A DNA stretch of 64,000 nucleotides. Origin: an uncultured Anderseniella sp. GTDB taxonomy: Bacteria > Pseudomonadota > Alphaproteobacteria > Rhizobiales > Aestuariivirgaceae. How positions within the stretch are numbered: the first letter of the stretch is position 1; every line of letters starts with the position of its first letter. Under the pieces are notes generated by a model. That model saw only the letters and a list, made by a program, of their open reading frames with translations, was not told the origin of the DNA and searched no databases. The position numbers and the translations under genes were made by a program. The stretch is taken from contig CANKYU010000002.1 of the NCBI GenBank assembly GCA_947488295.1, positions 1,054,001-1,118,000 of the forward strand, in the 5' to 3' direction. This document shows positions 18,526 to 28,224 of the stretch, one piece after another.

Positions 18526-19625
18526 GCGATACAGCAGACATGCCCCGTCCACGTGATGGTATTCTCGACATTGCCGCCTATGTGCCCGGCAAATCCGCCG
18601 GCTCGGGGCACGGCAAGGTCCACAAGCTGTCGTCGAACGAGTCCCCGCTCGGGCCCAGTCCGGCTGCCATGCAGGCCTATGCAGACTGCATGCAGGACCT
18701 GGCATTGTACCCGGACGGCGGGTCGGGTGTGCTGCGCGATACGCTGGCGGAGACCCACGGCATCAATCCTGCAAACATCGTGTGTGGCGCGGGATCTGAC
18801 GAACTGCTGCAGTTGCTGGCAAGCGGCTATCTGCAACACGGTGATGAAGCCATTCACACCGAGCATGGCTTCCTGGTCTACCCGATCGTCATCAGGGCCA
18901 ATGGCGCGACACCGGTCGTGGTGGCCGAGAGCAATCTCACAGCTGACGTGGACGCAATCCTGGACGCGGTGACGCCGCGCACCCGCATGGTTTTTCTGGC
19001 CAATCCCAACAATCCGACCGGGACCTATGTCAGCTTTGACGAGGTCAAGCGGCTGCATGCCGGATTGCCGGCAGACTGTCTGCTGGTGCTGGATGCGGCT
19101 TATGCGGAATATGTCCGGCGCAACGACTACGAAGCCGGACTGGAACTGGTGTCAACGTCGAAGAACGTGGTCATGACGCGTACGTTTTCAAAGGCCTACG
19201 GGCTGGCGGGGTTGCGGCTGGGTTGGGCTTACTGCCCGGCCAATGTGGCCGACGTGCTGAACCGTATTCGCGGACCTTTCAATGTGGCCATGCCGGCTAT
19301 TGCCGCCGGCGCGGCGGCAGTTCGCGATGCCGGGCACCTGGCAAAAGCGGTTGAGCATAACAATGTCTGGTTGCCGAAGGTAACGTCGGCCGTGGAAGCG
19401 CTGGGGTTGAAGGTGGTCCCGAGTGTCGGCAATTTCGTGCTCGTGCAGTTCGCTGCCGATGGCGCGAAATCGGCCGCGGCTGCGGATGCGTTCCTGGCTT
19501 CGAACAATGTGGTTGTGCGGCGCATGGATGCGTACGGATTACCGGGTGCATTGCGGGTATCCATCGGTGACGAGGCCGGATGCAGCGCATTTGTTGACGC
19601 ACTTCAGTCGTTTATGGCGGATTGA
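18522..19625 (+). CDS. hisC: histidinol-phosphate / aromatic aminotransferase HisC
   Basis: A PLP-dependent fold-type I aminotransferase of 367 residues. Seen: [55 protein letters not shown] and the PLP-lysine motif [15 protein letters not shown]. It starts at the ATG at 18522 inside the previous stop. An in-frame extension to 18369 is discarded because it lies over the chorismate mutase gene. Between chorismate mutase and prephenate dehydrogenase, the enzyme probably also transaminates aromatic keto acids, an inference from operon context. Confidence 0.92.
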   Translation: MSDTADMPRPRDGILDIAAYVPGKSAGSGHGKVHKLSSNESPLGPSPAAMQAYADCMQDLALYPDGGSGVLRDTLAETHGINPANIVCGAGSDELLQLLASGYLQHGDEAIHTEHGFLVYPIVIRANGATPVVVAESNLTADVDAILDAVTPRTRMVFLANPNNPTGTYVSFDEVKRLHAGLPADCLLVLDAAYAEYVRRNDYEAGLELVSTSKNVVMTRTFSKAYGLAGLRLGWAYCPANVADVLNRIRGPFNVAMPAIAAGAAAVRDAGHLAKAVEHNNVWLPKVTSAVEALGLKVVPSVGNFVLVQFAADGAKSAAAADAFLASNNVVVRRMDAYGLPGALRVSIGDEAGCSAFVDALQSFMAD

Positions 19626-19631
19626 TCCGCC

Positions 19632-20576
19632 ATGGCATTTGAACCGTTTGAGAAAGTTGCCCTGATCGGACTGGGCCTGATCGGCTCGTCGCTGTCTCAC
19701 GTCATACGTCGGGAGCGACTGGCGAAATCGATATCGGGACATGCGCGGTCTGCTGCGACCCGGGATCGTGCCATGGAACTGGGCCTTGCCGATACCATGC
19801 ATGAGCACGCCGCAGATGCGGTCCGTGATGCGGATCTTGTCGTGCTTTGCGTGCCGGTTGGCGCTTGTGGAGCGGTTGCGGCGGCCATCGCTTCCACCTT
19901 GAAACCGGGTGCGATTGTCACGGATGTGGGTTCGGTGAAGGCAGCCGTTATCCGCGAGGTGTCACCGCATATGCCGGACAATGTGCACTTCGTGCCGGGG
20001 CATCCGATCGCCGGTACTGAATACTCCGGCCCGGATTCCGGCTTTGCGTCCCTGTTTGAAAATCGCTGGTGCATCCTGACGCCCCTGAGCGGAACCGACG
20101 ATGACGCAACTGCGCGGTTGACGGCGTTCTGGCAGGCCTGCGGCAGCAAGGTGGATGTGATGGAGGCTGAACACCATGACCGGGTGTTGAGTATCACGTC
20201 GCATCTGCCGCAACTGATTGCGTTCAATATCGTTACAACGGCTGCGGACCTTGAAGAGGTGACCCAGCATGAAGTGATAAAGTACTCGGCCGGCGGGTTT
20301 CGGGATTTCACCCGTCTGGCGGCGTCGGATCCAACCATGTGGCGGGATGTCTATCTGAACAACAAGCAGGCCGTACTTGAGCTGCTGGGACGGTTTTCAG
20401 AAGACATGTCGGCCTTGCAGAGAGCCATCCGCTGGGGCGACGGTGAGATGCTGTTTGACACCTTTACCCGGGCGCGCGGCATTCGCCAGCGTATCATCGA
20501 GGCAGGTCAGGATACGGACGAGCCAGATTTCGGCCGCAGTGGCCAACCGGTTGCACCGGCAGACGGGAAGGATTAG
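19632..20576 (+). CDS. tyrC: prephenate/arogenate dehydrogenase family protein
   Basis: Oxidative decarboxylation of prephenate or arogenate on the way to tyrosine. The NAD(P)-binding GLGLIGSSLSHVIRR is at residues 13-27, followed by VTDVGSVKAAVI, FVPGHPIAGTEYSGPDSGF and the conserved SHLPQLIAFNIV and RDFTRLAASDPTMWRDVYLNN blocks of the TyrA family. 314 residues. It begins 6 bp after hisC and is convergent with the DUF2125 gene, with only 3 bp between stops. Confidence 0.92.
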   Translation: MAFEPFEKVALIGLGLIGSSLSHVIRRERLAKSISGHARSAATRDRAMELGLADTMHEHAADAVRDADLVVLCVPVGACGAVAAAIASTLKPGAIVTDVGSVKAAVIREVSPHMPDNVHFVPGHPIAGTEYSGPDSGFASLFENRWCILTPLSGTDDDATARLTAFWQACGSKVDVMEAEHHDRVLSITSHLPQLIAFNIVTTAADLEEVTQHEVIKYSAGGFRDFTRLAASDPTMWRDVYLNNKQAVLELLGRFSEDMSALQRAIRWGDGEMLFDTFTRARGIRQRIIEAGQDTDEPDFGRSGQPVAPADGKD

Positions 20577-20579
20577 GCC

Positions 20580-21392
20580 CTAGTCTGATCCGGTGACGGC
20601 GAAAGGCCCCCAGTACCAGATGTTGTCCTTGAGCTGGATCGGCAGCTTGTTGTCGTTGGCCTTCAACAGCGGGCCGATTACCGCCCTGGCGGCGTTCATT
20701 TCATCGTCGCCCAGGTCGGCCAGGTACTGCACGATCCATATGGCGTCGAGATAGTCGGATGGTTCCGACAGCAGATCGACGCTTCCTTCTCCGGACAGTT
20801 GGTCAGCCAGCGTGCCCATGACCTTAAAGCTGTCAAGCTGGGCCTTTTCGGTGGACAGGCCAGACAGGGTGATGGCGAGGTCGAACCGGTCGGTGTCGCC
20901 TGCAGGGCGCAGATGAGCTTCGGTCTTGGTGACAGTGAGCTGCTTGTTGTCGACAGTTGCAATTGACTGGTTTTCGGCCAGCAGTGAGGCCAGCGCCAGC
21001 TTGCCGTTGCTTACGCGATGGCTGAAACGGATCGGGTCTCCGGAAAACTTGACAGTATCTACGGTGACAGGGCCAAACAGGGCGCCGATGATATGGTTGG
21101 GATTCCAAGCCTGGCCGATCAGACGCAGCTTGTCGGCCGTGACGCTGCTGCCGGCCAGATCGGTGCTGAGGCCGGTGCAGTCAAAATGAATACGAAACGG
21201 ATACCCACCCCAGCTGCGATCATCACATTTTAGATTAACATGGCTTGCTTCCAGCTCTGCAAGCCTGTGCTTGGCTTTGCCCAGGGCAATATACCAGTAG
21301 ACGCTCCATGCCAGTGCTATGCATAGAAAGACAATGAGCGGCGCCATCATCTTCAGGGGCGAGATACGCTTGATTTCCAACGGGTTGGTCAT
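20580..21392 (-). CDS. DUF2125 domain-containing protein
   Basis: A 270-residue protein anchored by one N-terminal membrane helix (about 15-35, MMAPLIVFLCIALAWSVYWYIAL), with the rest predicted periplasmic. The DUF2125 landmarks are WSVYWYIALGKAK and LKCDDRSWGGYPFRIHFDCTGL, the latter with a conserved Cys pair. The function of the family is not known to me. It is found next to tyrosine biosynthesis genes in many alphaproteobacteria. Confidence 0.85.
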   Translation of the reverse strand: MTNPLEIKRISPLKMMAPLIVFLCIALAWSVYWYIALGKAKHRLAELEASHVNLKCDDRSWGGYPFRIHFDCTGLSTDLAGSSVTADKLRLIGQAWNPNHIIGALFGPVTVDTVKFSGDPIRFSHRVSNGKLALASLLAENQSIATVDNKQLTVTKTEAHLRPAGDTDRFDLAITLSGLSTEKAQLDSFKVMGTLADQLSGEGSVDLLSEPSDYLDAIWIVQYLADLGDDEMNAARAVIGPLLKANDNKLPIQLKDNIWYWGPFAVTGSD

Positions 21393-21516
21393 GGTGTCCG
21401 AAGCGGAAGATTTAATTGGTTGGGTATCTGATTCTCTGGCAATTTATCACGGCGTTTGTTGAAGTGGAAACAGTGTGCCTGCTATGCAGGCATCCCGATG
21501 AATATTTGGTAAGCGG

Positions 21517-22056
21517 ATGAACCTGGATTTTTGGGTGTTTGGATACGGATCGCTGATGTGGCGTCCGGGCTTTGAGTTCGAAGAACGCCAGGGCGCCGTC
21601 ATGCACGGCGTTCATCGCCGGCTGTGCATCTACTCGCATGTGCATCGCGGTACGCCGGATAAACCCGGCATGGTGCTCGGGCTTGATCGCGGCGGCTCCT
21701 GCAGGGGTATCGGATACCGCGTGGCGGGCAGCAGGCGTGAAGAGACAATCGCCTATCTGCGTGAACGCGAACAGGTGACGATGATCTACAAGGAACGCTG
21801 GCGGGACATGCTGCTTGACCGCGATGGAACGCCTGAAAAAGTGAATGCGCTGGTGTACCTGGTTGACCAGGAGCATGTGCAATATGCCGGCAAGAGATCC
21901 GCCGAAGACCTGTTGCCGTTCGTGCTGCAGGGACACGGCAAGGGCGGTCCATGTATCGACTATATCGCATCGACCCTGGACCATATCGAGGAACTGGGCT
22001 TCAAGGACAGCCATCTCTCGGAAGTGCTGACGCTTGCCCGAAACCAGCGGGTGTGA
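21517..22056 (+). CDS. gamma-glutamylcyclotransferase (ChaC-like)
   Basis: A 179-residue protein of the ChaC/GCG branch, which cleaves glutathione to 5-oxoproline and Cys-Gly. The substrate-binding loop VFGYGSLMWRPGF is at residues 7-19. Further landmarks are GYRVAG and YLREREQ, and the catalytic Glu region near YKERW. With the gamma-glutamyltransferase and glyoxalase II genes nearby it adds to glutathione turnover functions, though they are not one operon. A hairpin with TTTT follows at 22123. Confidence 0.87.
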   Translation: MNLDFWVFGYGSLMWRPGFEFEERQGAVMHGVHRRLCIYSHVHRGTPDKPGMVLGLDRGGSCRGIGYRVAGSRREETIAYLREREQVTMIYKERWRDMLLDRDGTPEKVNALVYLVDQEHVQYAGKRSAEDLLPFVLQGHGKGGPCIDYIASTLDHIEELGFKDSHLSEVLTLARNQRV

Positions 22057-22122
22057 ACGCCTTACTTTCGCTGGTCCAAATCAACCCATCGGTGCTGCTG
22101 CAAAAAGTCGCCCGATGGACGC

Positions 22123-22141
22123 CCGGGTGAAACCCGGTTTT
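22123..22141 (+). terminator. probable rho-independent terminator of the chaC-like gene
   Basis: A 6-bp GC-rich stem (22123-22128 with 22132-22137), GAA triloop, then TTTT. A second inverted repeat (CCATCGG/CCGATGG) lies just upstream. Confidence 0.55.
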
Positions 22142-22252
22142 CATCGCGCCTTACACCTGACCGAGTGAGCTGACTTGGTTCCTTTTAGAGTGGCAGGCGG
22201 TCAAATGATCCAATTTAATCGCCCACCGCTCCAATGTTCCGGTTCAGGTGGA

Positions 22253-22681
22253 TCAGGCGGCCATATCTGAAAACAGCGGCAGCGCAGGCTGCACAAAACG
22301 CCCGGTGTCGCGTGCCGGTAACGGACGGCAAATCGCCGGTGCATCGGCTGCATCCAGTTCGAGCGATGCCGCGAGATCGTCATAAACATGCAGGGTCTGG
22401 CTTTCATCCCCTGCCAGCAGGTGCACATGAATTTCACAGGCGCCGTCGGTCATCTCGCTCGGCAACGGAAAATCCCACAAGGGTGAGAACCGTCCCATGC
22501 GAACTGGTACCCGTGCGCCGCTTTCAAGACGGCGGACCATTACATAAATGGCGCCGGGCAATGGCGGACAGTTTTCAGTACTGTAGACCGAATGGATGTA
22601 ACGCTTGCCGGACAACCCGGTCCAGAACCAGAATCTGTCACTGAATTCGTTTTCCAGCTCGGCACTTGCGCTAAATCCCAT
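22253..22681 (-). CDS. hypothetical protein
   Basis: A 142-residue protein that I do not recognise. It has no signal peptide or membrane helix. The sequence is rich in aromatic residues near the N-terminus (FSDRFWFWTGLSGKRYIHSVYS) and has a central GRFSPLWDFPLP segment. The start at 22681 is set by AGGAG 7 nt upstream; an in-frame extension to 22723 lacks support. It lies between a ChaC-like gene and nrdJ and is separately transcribed as far as can be seen. Confidence 0.7.
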   Translation of the reverse strand: MGFSASAELENEFSDRFWFWTGLSGKRYIHSVYSTENCPPLPGAIYVMVRRLESGARVPVRMGRFSPLWDFPLPSEMTDGACEIHVHLLAGDESQTLHVYDDLAASLELDAADAPAICRPLPARDTGRFVQPALPLFSDMAA

Positions 22682-22756
22682 GGCTTTTCTCCTGCTCTTT
22701 TGATGAGAACAAAAGTAGAACAAAAAACCGTTCTGGTCAATATGAAAAATGCCCGG

Positions 22757-25090
22757 TCAACCGCATTTCGAGTATCCGCATGCCATGCAGGTGGCGCATC
22801 CTTCCTGAAAAACCAGGGAAAACTCGCCACATTTGGGGCATTGAGGACCGGCAGGCCTCATGTCATCGCCCACCGCCAGGCGCTGGACATCAAGTGCTGC
22901 CGGATCGGTGCCGGACAGGTTCTTCACACTCTTGAGAAATCCTGTCGCCAGCATATGCTTTTCGATAACGCCGCCAATGGCCGCGAGCAGGGAAGGAACA
23001 TATTTGCCTTCCATCCAGTGGCCGCCGCGCGGATCAAACACGGCCTTCAGTTCCTCGACGACAAACGAGACATCGCCACCGCGCCTGAACACGGCGGAAA
23101 TCATGCGGGTCAGCGCAACGGTCCAGGCATAATGTTCCATGTTCTTCGAATTGATGAAGATTTCAAACGGCCGCCTGCGGTCATTCTCGATGATGTCGTT
23201 GAGCGTGATATAGATGGCGTGATCGCTGTCACCCCATTTCAATTTGTAGGTGAAACCGGGAAGCACAGGGTCACGATCAAGCGGCTGGCGCATGTAGACA
23301 ATACCGGCCTCGTTGTGACCGACGGGTGCGGCGGGTGCTTCGAGCGGCAATGCGGCCTGTGCCTCTGCCGGCGCGTCTGCCGGCGTTTCCGACAGGACCG
23401 AGCCGGTGACGTCATTGGGCCTGTAGGTCGTGCATCCCTTCAGGCCGAGCTCCCAGGCTTCCATATAGACATTGCCGAAGTCTTCGAATGAAATGTCTTC
23501 CGGGCAATTGACGGTCTTGGAAATGGAACTGTCGACATGGGCCTGCAGGGCGGCCTGCATGACCAGGTGATCGTGCGGCGACAGGTCTGCCGTGGTTACG
23601 AATGCATCGGGCAGGTCGGCGTCGCCACCAGCGGTCGCGCGAAACGCCCGCAACGCATAGTCTTCAACCTGCTCGATACGGTGGCTGCCGTCCGGTTGCA
23701 GCACCTTGCGGTTGTAATTGAGCGAAAAAACCGGCTCGACGCCGGATGACACATTGCCGGCAAACAGGGATATGGTGCCGGTCGGCGCGATGGATGTGAG
23801 AAGTGCATTGCGGATGCCGTCTTTCCGGATTGCGTCGCGCACTTCGTCATCGAGATCGCGGACATGGCCTGACGCCAGGTACTCCTCAGCATCGAACAGC
23901 GGGAAAGCTCCCTTTTCCGCCGCGATGCCGGCGCTTGCCAGATAGGCAGCGCGCTCGATTGCCTGCATCCAGGTTTTTGCAGCGCTTGCGGCCTCGTCAG
24001 ATCCGTAGCGCAGCCCGCACATGGCAAGCGCATTGGCCAGCCCGGTCACGCCCAGGCCGATGCGGCGCTTGGCGCGGGCTTCGGCTGCCTGGGCTTCCAG
24101 CGGGTAGTTGGAGACATCGACCACATTGTCCAGCATGCGCACTGCGATGCCGGTGATGCGCCTGACCTCTTCCATGTCCAGTTGCGCGGTGTCGGAAAAC
24201 GGCGCGGTCACCAGGCTGGCAAGATTGATCGAGCCGAGCAGGCATGCTCCATAGGGCGGCAGCGGCTGCTCACCGCAGGGATTGGTGGCGTGAATGGTCT
24301 CGCAGTAAGACAGGTTGTTGCGGGCGTTTATCCGGTCGATGAAAATCACCCCGGGTTCGGCATAGGCATAAGTTGCCTGCATGATCCGGTTCCACAGGTC
24401 ACGGGCCCGGACAATGCTGAAAACAGTGCCGTCAAATACCAGCGGCCAGTCTTCGTCGGCCTTTACCGCCGCCATGAACGGATCAGTGACCAGCACGGAC
24501 AGGTTGAACATGCGCAGGCGCCGAGCCTCCTGCTTTGCCGCAATGAAATCCTCGATATCGGGATGGTCACACCGCATGGTCGCCATCATGGCGCCGCGCC
24601 GGGAGCCTGCCGACATGATGGTCCTGCACATGGCGTCCCAGACATCCATAAAGCTTAACGGACCGGACGCATCCGCCCCAACGCCCCTGACCGGCGCGCC
24701 TTCGGGCCGCAGCGTGGAAAAGTCATGACCTATGCCGCCGCCCTGCTGCATGGTCAGGGCAGCCTCGCGCAATCCATTGAAGATCGCGCCCATATCGTCC
24801 TCGATGGTGCCCATGACGAAGCAGTTGAACAATGTCACCGAACGCTCGGTACCGGCACCGGCAATGATGCGACCCGCCGGCAGGAACTTGTAGCCCGACA
24901 TGACCTCGGCGAAAGCTGTTTCCCAGTGTGCCCTGTCCTTTGGTTTTTCAGGTGCCGCCAGTGCCCTGGCGACCCGGGCCCAGGTATCGTCCACCGTCTG
25001 ATCAACGGGCGAGCCGTCCGGTGACTTGAAGCGGTACTTCATGTCCCAGATTTCGCGGGAAATCGGATCAAGTGCGGTGTCTGTAGCCAC
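22757..25090 (-). CDS. nrdJ: adenosylcobalamin-dependent ribonucleotide reductase (class II)
   Basis: Reduces ribonucleotides to deoxyribonucleotides using an adenosylcobalamin radical. 777 residues. Seen: FLPAGRIIAGAG, VTLFNCFVMGTIEDD with the first active-site Cys, QQGGGIGHDFSTLRP, ATNPCGEQPLPPYGACLLGSINL with the radical Cys and Glu, and a C-terminal Cys-rich tail (CPKCGEFSLVF, CATCMACGYSKC) that acts as the redox-active end. The start is GTG at 25090. A PduO-type adenosyltransferase elsewhere in the window can supply the cofactor. No cobalamin riboswitch is evident upstream. Confidence 0.96.
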   Translation of the reverse strand: MATDTALDPISREIWDMKYRFKSPDGSPVDQTVDDTWARVARALAAPEKPKDRAHWETAFAEVMSGYKFLPAGRIIAGAGTERSVTLFNCFVMGTIEDDMGAIFNGLREAALTMQQGGGIGHDFSTLRPEGAPVRGVGADASGPLSFMDVWDAMCRTIMSAGSRRGAMMATMRCDHPDIEDFIAAKQEARRLRMFNLSVLVTDPFMAAVKADEDWPLVFDGTVFSIVRARDLWNRIMQATYAYAEPGVIFIDRINARNNLSYCETIHATNPCGEQPLPPYGACLLGSINLASLVTAPFSDTAQLDMEEVRRITGIAVRMLDNVVDVSNYPLEAQAAEARAKRRIGLGVTGLANALAMCGLRYGSDEAASAAKTWMQAIERAAYLASAGIAAEKGAFPLFDAEEYLASGHVRDLDDEVRDAIRKDGIRNALLTSIAPTGTISLFAGNVSSGVEPVFSLNYNRKVLQPDGSHRIEQVEDYALRAFRATAGGDADLPDAFVTTADLSPHDHLVMQAALQAHVDSSISKTVNCPEDISFEDFGNVYMEAWELGLKGCTTYRPNDVTGSVLSETPADAPAEAQAALPLEAPAAPVGHNEAGIVYMRQPLDRDPVLPGFTYKLKWGDSDHAIYITLNDIIENDRRRPFEIFINSKNMEHYAWTVALTRMISAVFRRGGDVSFVVEELKAVFDPRGGHWMEGKYVPSLLAAIGGVIEKHMLATGFLKSVKNLSGTDPAALDVQRLAVGDDMRPAGPQCPKCGEFSLVFQEGCATCMACGYSKCG

Positions 25091-25394
25091 AATGATTGCT
25101 CACAACTGGTATGCGGTAGGGAAGATCATCACACACATTCATGGTTTGTTCTACCAAAAAAGCGTTGCCAGCCGGTTAACCTGCAGAGGTTCCGGCGTGG
25201 CTCGTGCATTCCGTAATGTACAGTTCAGGTAATGCCCTGAGACGGCAACGCTTGCGATCAATGCTCCGGTGAAAAAATCTGCGGCCCAAAATGTGTCGAA
25301 GTCGATGTTTGTTATGATCGTATTGAATGTTGAAAGCGAAGAACGAAGCGGACACTTGTCAATCCATGAACAATGTCCGCTCTGATACTCTTGG
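25091..25394. other. 304-bp intergenic region upstream of nrdJ
   Basis: No ORF or RNA gene that I can support. An imperfect hairpin (25349-25360 with 25370-25380, one bulged C) lies just after the enoyl-CoA hydratase stop on the minus strand and is a weak terminator candidate. The part near nrdJ must hold its promoter; I cannot point to a convincing -35/-10 pair or NrdR box. Confidence 0.4.
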
Positions 25395-26240
25395 CTATTG
25401 GATGTCCTGAACGTCCATCACCAGCTTGTTCCAGTTGCGCTGGTTTTCCATATCATGCTCCAGGCCCTGTTCATCCGCGATCGCAAAACGCTTGATGGCC
25501 GGTGTCCTGCTGGTTGCCTGATAGAGCCAATACGCCTCTGCCTTCAGCGCGTCATCGATTGGTTTGTCGATCGATTCGTAGACCATTTGCTTGCAGGCAT
25601 TGATCGAAGCTGCCGGGAACCTGGCGATGCGTCTTGCAAGGGTGTCAACGTATGCGTCGATCTCATCGGCCTCGAACGCCTTGTTGATCGTGCCCATCGC
25701 CTCAGCCTCATCGGCGTCGAAATCCCGCGCGCTCAGGATGATCTCCAATGCCCGGCCAAGGCCCGTCTGGCGGGCCATTCGGGATGCGCCGCCACCGCAG
25801 GGCAGGATGCCCATGCCGACCTCCATCTGCATGAACTTGAACTTGCCGCGCACTGCAAAGCGCATGTCGAGAGCCAGTGCCAGTTCATGGCCTCCGCCGC
25901 GGGCAAACCCTTCCAGCTTGGCAATTGTGGCCTGTGGCACCTTGCTGATGCGCTCGCAAACGGCCTGCAAATCGAGCAGTTGAGCTTCGTCTCGAGAAAC
26001 CGCTTCGGTCGACATGTCTTTCAACAGCTCAGTGTCATAGTGGCAGACCCAGATCTCAGGGTTTGCTGATTGGAAGATCACCACTTTGGTCTCACGATCC
26101 CGCTCAAGCCGCATGGCAAGACTGTTCAGGTCTGCGAGCATTTCCTGGCCCTGTACGTTTACGGTGCCGAAATTGAAGGTGACGGTAGCGATGGCGTCTT
26201 CGACTTTCACGTCAAAGGTCGTGAAGTTCTCATATTTCAT
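25395..26240 (-). CDS. enoyl-CoA hydratase/isomerase family protein
   Basis: A 281-residue crotonase-fold protein. The oxyanion-hole segments are IFQSANPEIWVCHYDTELL (about 55-73) and KLEGFARGGGHELALALDMRFAV (about 107-129), followed by MEVGMGILPCGGGASRMARQTGLGRALEIIL. The extra C-terminal region is helical. The substrate is unknown. AAAGGA precedes the ATG. It is separated by 193 bp of A/T-rich DNA from the SDR gene upstream on the same strand, so it may have its own promoter while belonging to the same accessory cluster. Confidence 0.85.
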   Translation of the reverse strand: MKYENFTTFDVKVEDAIATVTFNFGTVNVQGQEMLADLNSLAMRLERDRETKVVIFQSANPEIWVCHYDTELLKDMSTEAVSRDEAQLLDLQAVCERISKVPQATIAKLEGFARGGGHELALALDMRFAVRGKFKFMQMEVGMGILPCGGGASRMARQTGLGRALEIILSARDFDADEAEAMGTINKAFEADEIDAYVDTLARRIARFPAASINACKQMVYESIDKPIDDALKAEAYWLYQATSRTPAIKRFAIADEQGLEHDMENQRNWNKLVMDVQDIQ

Positions 26241-26432
26241 CTGGACAATCCTTTGCTGGCCCGGACAGCATATGCCACCGGGCAGTGTTGGGTTTTTGTG
26301 GGTCTTTGGATCAGATGCCCGGTGTTATCCGAGCGCCTGAATATCTGTTAACACCACTGAAAAGATGGATAAATGCGGTAATTCACAGTTCACAATTCGC
26401 TTTTTCAATATAATAAAGAAACTTTGACTAAG

Positions 26433-27221
26433 CTAACTCAGCGTCTTCAGGATATCTTTGATGCCCTGCATCACCTGTGCTGCATGTTGGCTATCCAGCG
26501 CCGCCGCGTTTGGCTGAGCGAAGCGCCCGCTGTCATTGTCGAAATACTTTCCGGACGCGCCGGCAAAGGAGGGGTCCAACGACGCCTTGCGCAGTATGTC
26601 TGCGCCAATCTGAAGATCATTGCCTGCCACGCCAAAGCCGTCCTTGACCATCTTTGATGCAAGCAGCGAACCCGGATTGACAGCGACCACAAGTGGCCCG
26701 TCAGGGAACTCCCTGGCCATCTCCCGCGTCCAGATGGTGATGCCCAGCTTGCTCTGTGCATAGGCATCCATGTCATCGAGCTGCTTGCGGCCATGCAGCG
26801 CGTCCAGGTCGATGCGCGCCTGAGCAGCTGATGAAAGGTTCACGATGCGCCCGTCCTGCGGGATGATGGGCAACAGCGCCCGCGTCAGCGCATAGGGCGC
26901 GAAGGTGTTGACCATGAAGCGCATGTCATAACCTTCCGCCGTCACCGCGTCCTTGACCTTCAGAACACCTGCGTTGTTGATCAGGACGTCCAGCCGGTCG
27001 TATCTGGTTCGAACCTCGGCTGCTAAGTTCCGTATATCGTCCATGCGTGACAGATCGGCAGCAAAGGTTTCAGCCTGGCCGCCGACCTTTGTAACAGCCT
27101 CCTGCAACCGCGCTGCGCTACGTCCATGCAGCAGGATCTTATGACCCTCTTTTGCGATGGTCTGTGCCGTCAAAAGCCCGATACCGTCAGTGGATCCTGT
27201 AATAAGAATGGTCTGGGTCAT
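26433..27221 (-). CDS. SDR-family NAD(P)-dependent oxidoreductase
   Basis: A 262-residue short-chain dehydrogenase related to retinol-dehydrogenase-like proteins. Cofactor loop ILITGSTDGIGLLTAQ, then DVLINNAGVLKV, catalytic Ser in NLSSAAQARID, and YAQSKLG with the Tyr/Lys pair. The ATG at 27221 is chosen because AAGGAG sits just upstream; the TTG at 27236 is the alternative. It follows the luciferase-like gene with an 11-bp gap, so the two are co-transcribed. Confidence 0.88.
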   Translation of the reverse strand: MTQTILITGSTDGIGLLTAQTIAKEGHKILLHGRSAARLQEAVTKVGGQAETFAADLSRMDDIRNLAAEVRTRYDRLDVLINNAGVLKVKDAVTAEGYDMRFMVNTFAPYALTRALLPIIPQDGRIVNLSSAAQARIDLDALHGRKQLDDMDAYAQSKLGITIWTREMAREFPDGPLVVAVNPGSLLASKMVKDGFGVAGNDLQIGADILRKASLDPSFAGASGKYFDNDSGRFAQPNAAALDSQHAAQVMQGIKDILKTLS

Positions 27222-27232
27222 AAGTGTCTCCT

Positions 27233-28201
27233 TCAAGATGCAAAGTGCGGCAACAGATCTTCCGCGATCAGGTGCAGGGTGGTTTCAATATCTGCGCGGT
27301 TGAAGCGCAGGTTCAGGGCAACATGGTTCACTCCAAGTGCTTCTATCTCTTGCAGGTACTGCAGCAGGAAGTTCGTCCCGGACTGAAAGCCCAGGTGGAT
27401 GGGGCGTGGTGCGGCGTCGGCGTGGTCCACGAGATCAACATAAAGCGACTGCATCACCGGTTTGTCGGACTCTCCAGCTTCTGCAACCCTTGCCCGGTAG
27501 TCCGCAATCACCCGCCCTTGCGCCGGTGTGTCGCGAGGGTATGTGATCCATCCATCGCCATGGGCTGCGATCCAGTCCGGTGATTGCCGGCTGCCGCCGG
27601 TGATCAGCAGCGGGATGTGCCCGGCGATCGGCTTCGGCAGCATGTCCATGGAACCATCGAGCCTGCCGTGCACTCCTTCATGGCGCGGATAGTCCCCGGC
27701 GGCTGCACGCATATAAGCCATGCTGTCGCGAAACCGCTCCCCCCGATCCTGGAAAGACATGTTCATGGCGGGATACTCCTCGGGCCTGTCGCCTGACGCC
27801 ACGCCGAGGAGCAACCGACCATCCGACATGACATCGGCCGTTGCCGCTGCTTTGGCAACGTGGGCGGGATGGCGTAGTGGCAGGATCACACTGGCGACCC
27901 CCAGGGCGATCCTGTCTGTACTGGCGGCAAGGGCTCCCAGGTAGACAAACGGGTCGTACATCTGGCCAACGTCACCAAATGAAGGCACGTTGAACGGCAC
28001 ATCGCGCAGCCAGACCGCTGCAAAGCCAAGGCGCTCGGCCAGTTTGACGCGTTCGATATGCCGCATCATTGTCGGGACGGCACCAACCTTGTAAGCCTCA
28101 ATTGGAGCCACCAGCCCCAGGCTGAGACGGCCTGGCTTAAAGGTGGCATTGTAACCGCGGTTCATCTGCGGAAAGGTGCCGGTGCCATCTTGATCCAGCA
28201 T
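27233..28201 (-). CDS. LLM-class flavin-dependent oxidoreductase
   Basis: A 322-residue luciferase-like monooxygenase, probably F420- or FMN-dependent and close to the TIGR03571 group. Seen: LGLVAPIEAY, ERLGFAAVWLRDVPFNVPSFGDVGQMYDPFVYLGALAASTDRIALGVASVILPLRHP in conserved blocks, and GRLLLGVASGDRPEEY. The family oxidises small organic substrates; which one is unknown here. Its neighbours (SDR, CmcJ/NvfI-type oxidoreductase, LysR) suggest a short oxidative catabolic or detoxification operon. Confidence 0.87.
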   Translation of the reverse strand: MLDQDGTGTFPQMNRGYNATFKPGRLSLGLVAPIEAYKVGAVPTMMRHIERVKLAERLGFAAVWLRDVPFNVPSFGDVGQMYDPFVYLGALAASTDRIALGVASVILPLRHPAHVAKAAATADVMSDGRLLLGVASGDRPEEYPAMNMSFQDRGERFRDSMAYMRAAAGDYPRHEGVHGRLDGSMDMLPKPIAGHIPLLITGGSRQSPDWIAAHGDGWITYPRDTPAQGRVIADYRARVAEAGESDKPVMQSLYVDLVDHADAAPRPIHLGFQSGTNFLLQYLQEIEALGVNHVALNLRFNRADIETTLHLIAEDLLPHFAS

Positions 28202-28224
28202 TGCGTTGTCCTTTCAAGGTGCCC

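Noticed and set aside
25091..25394. Cobalamin riboswitch before nrdJ
   Set aside because: I looked for a B12-box-like core and found none; class II reductase genes are usually not controlled this way.
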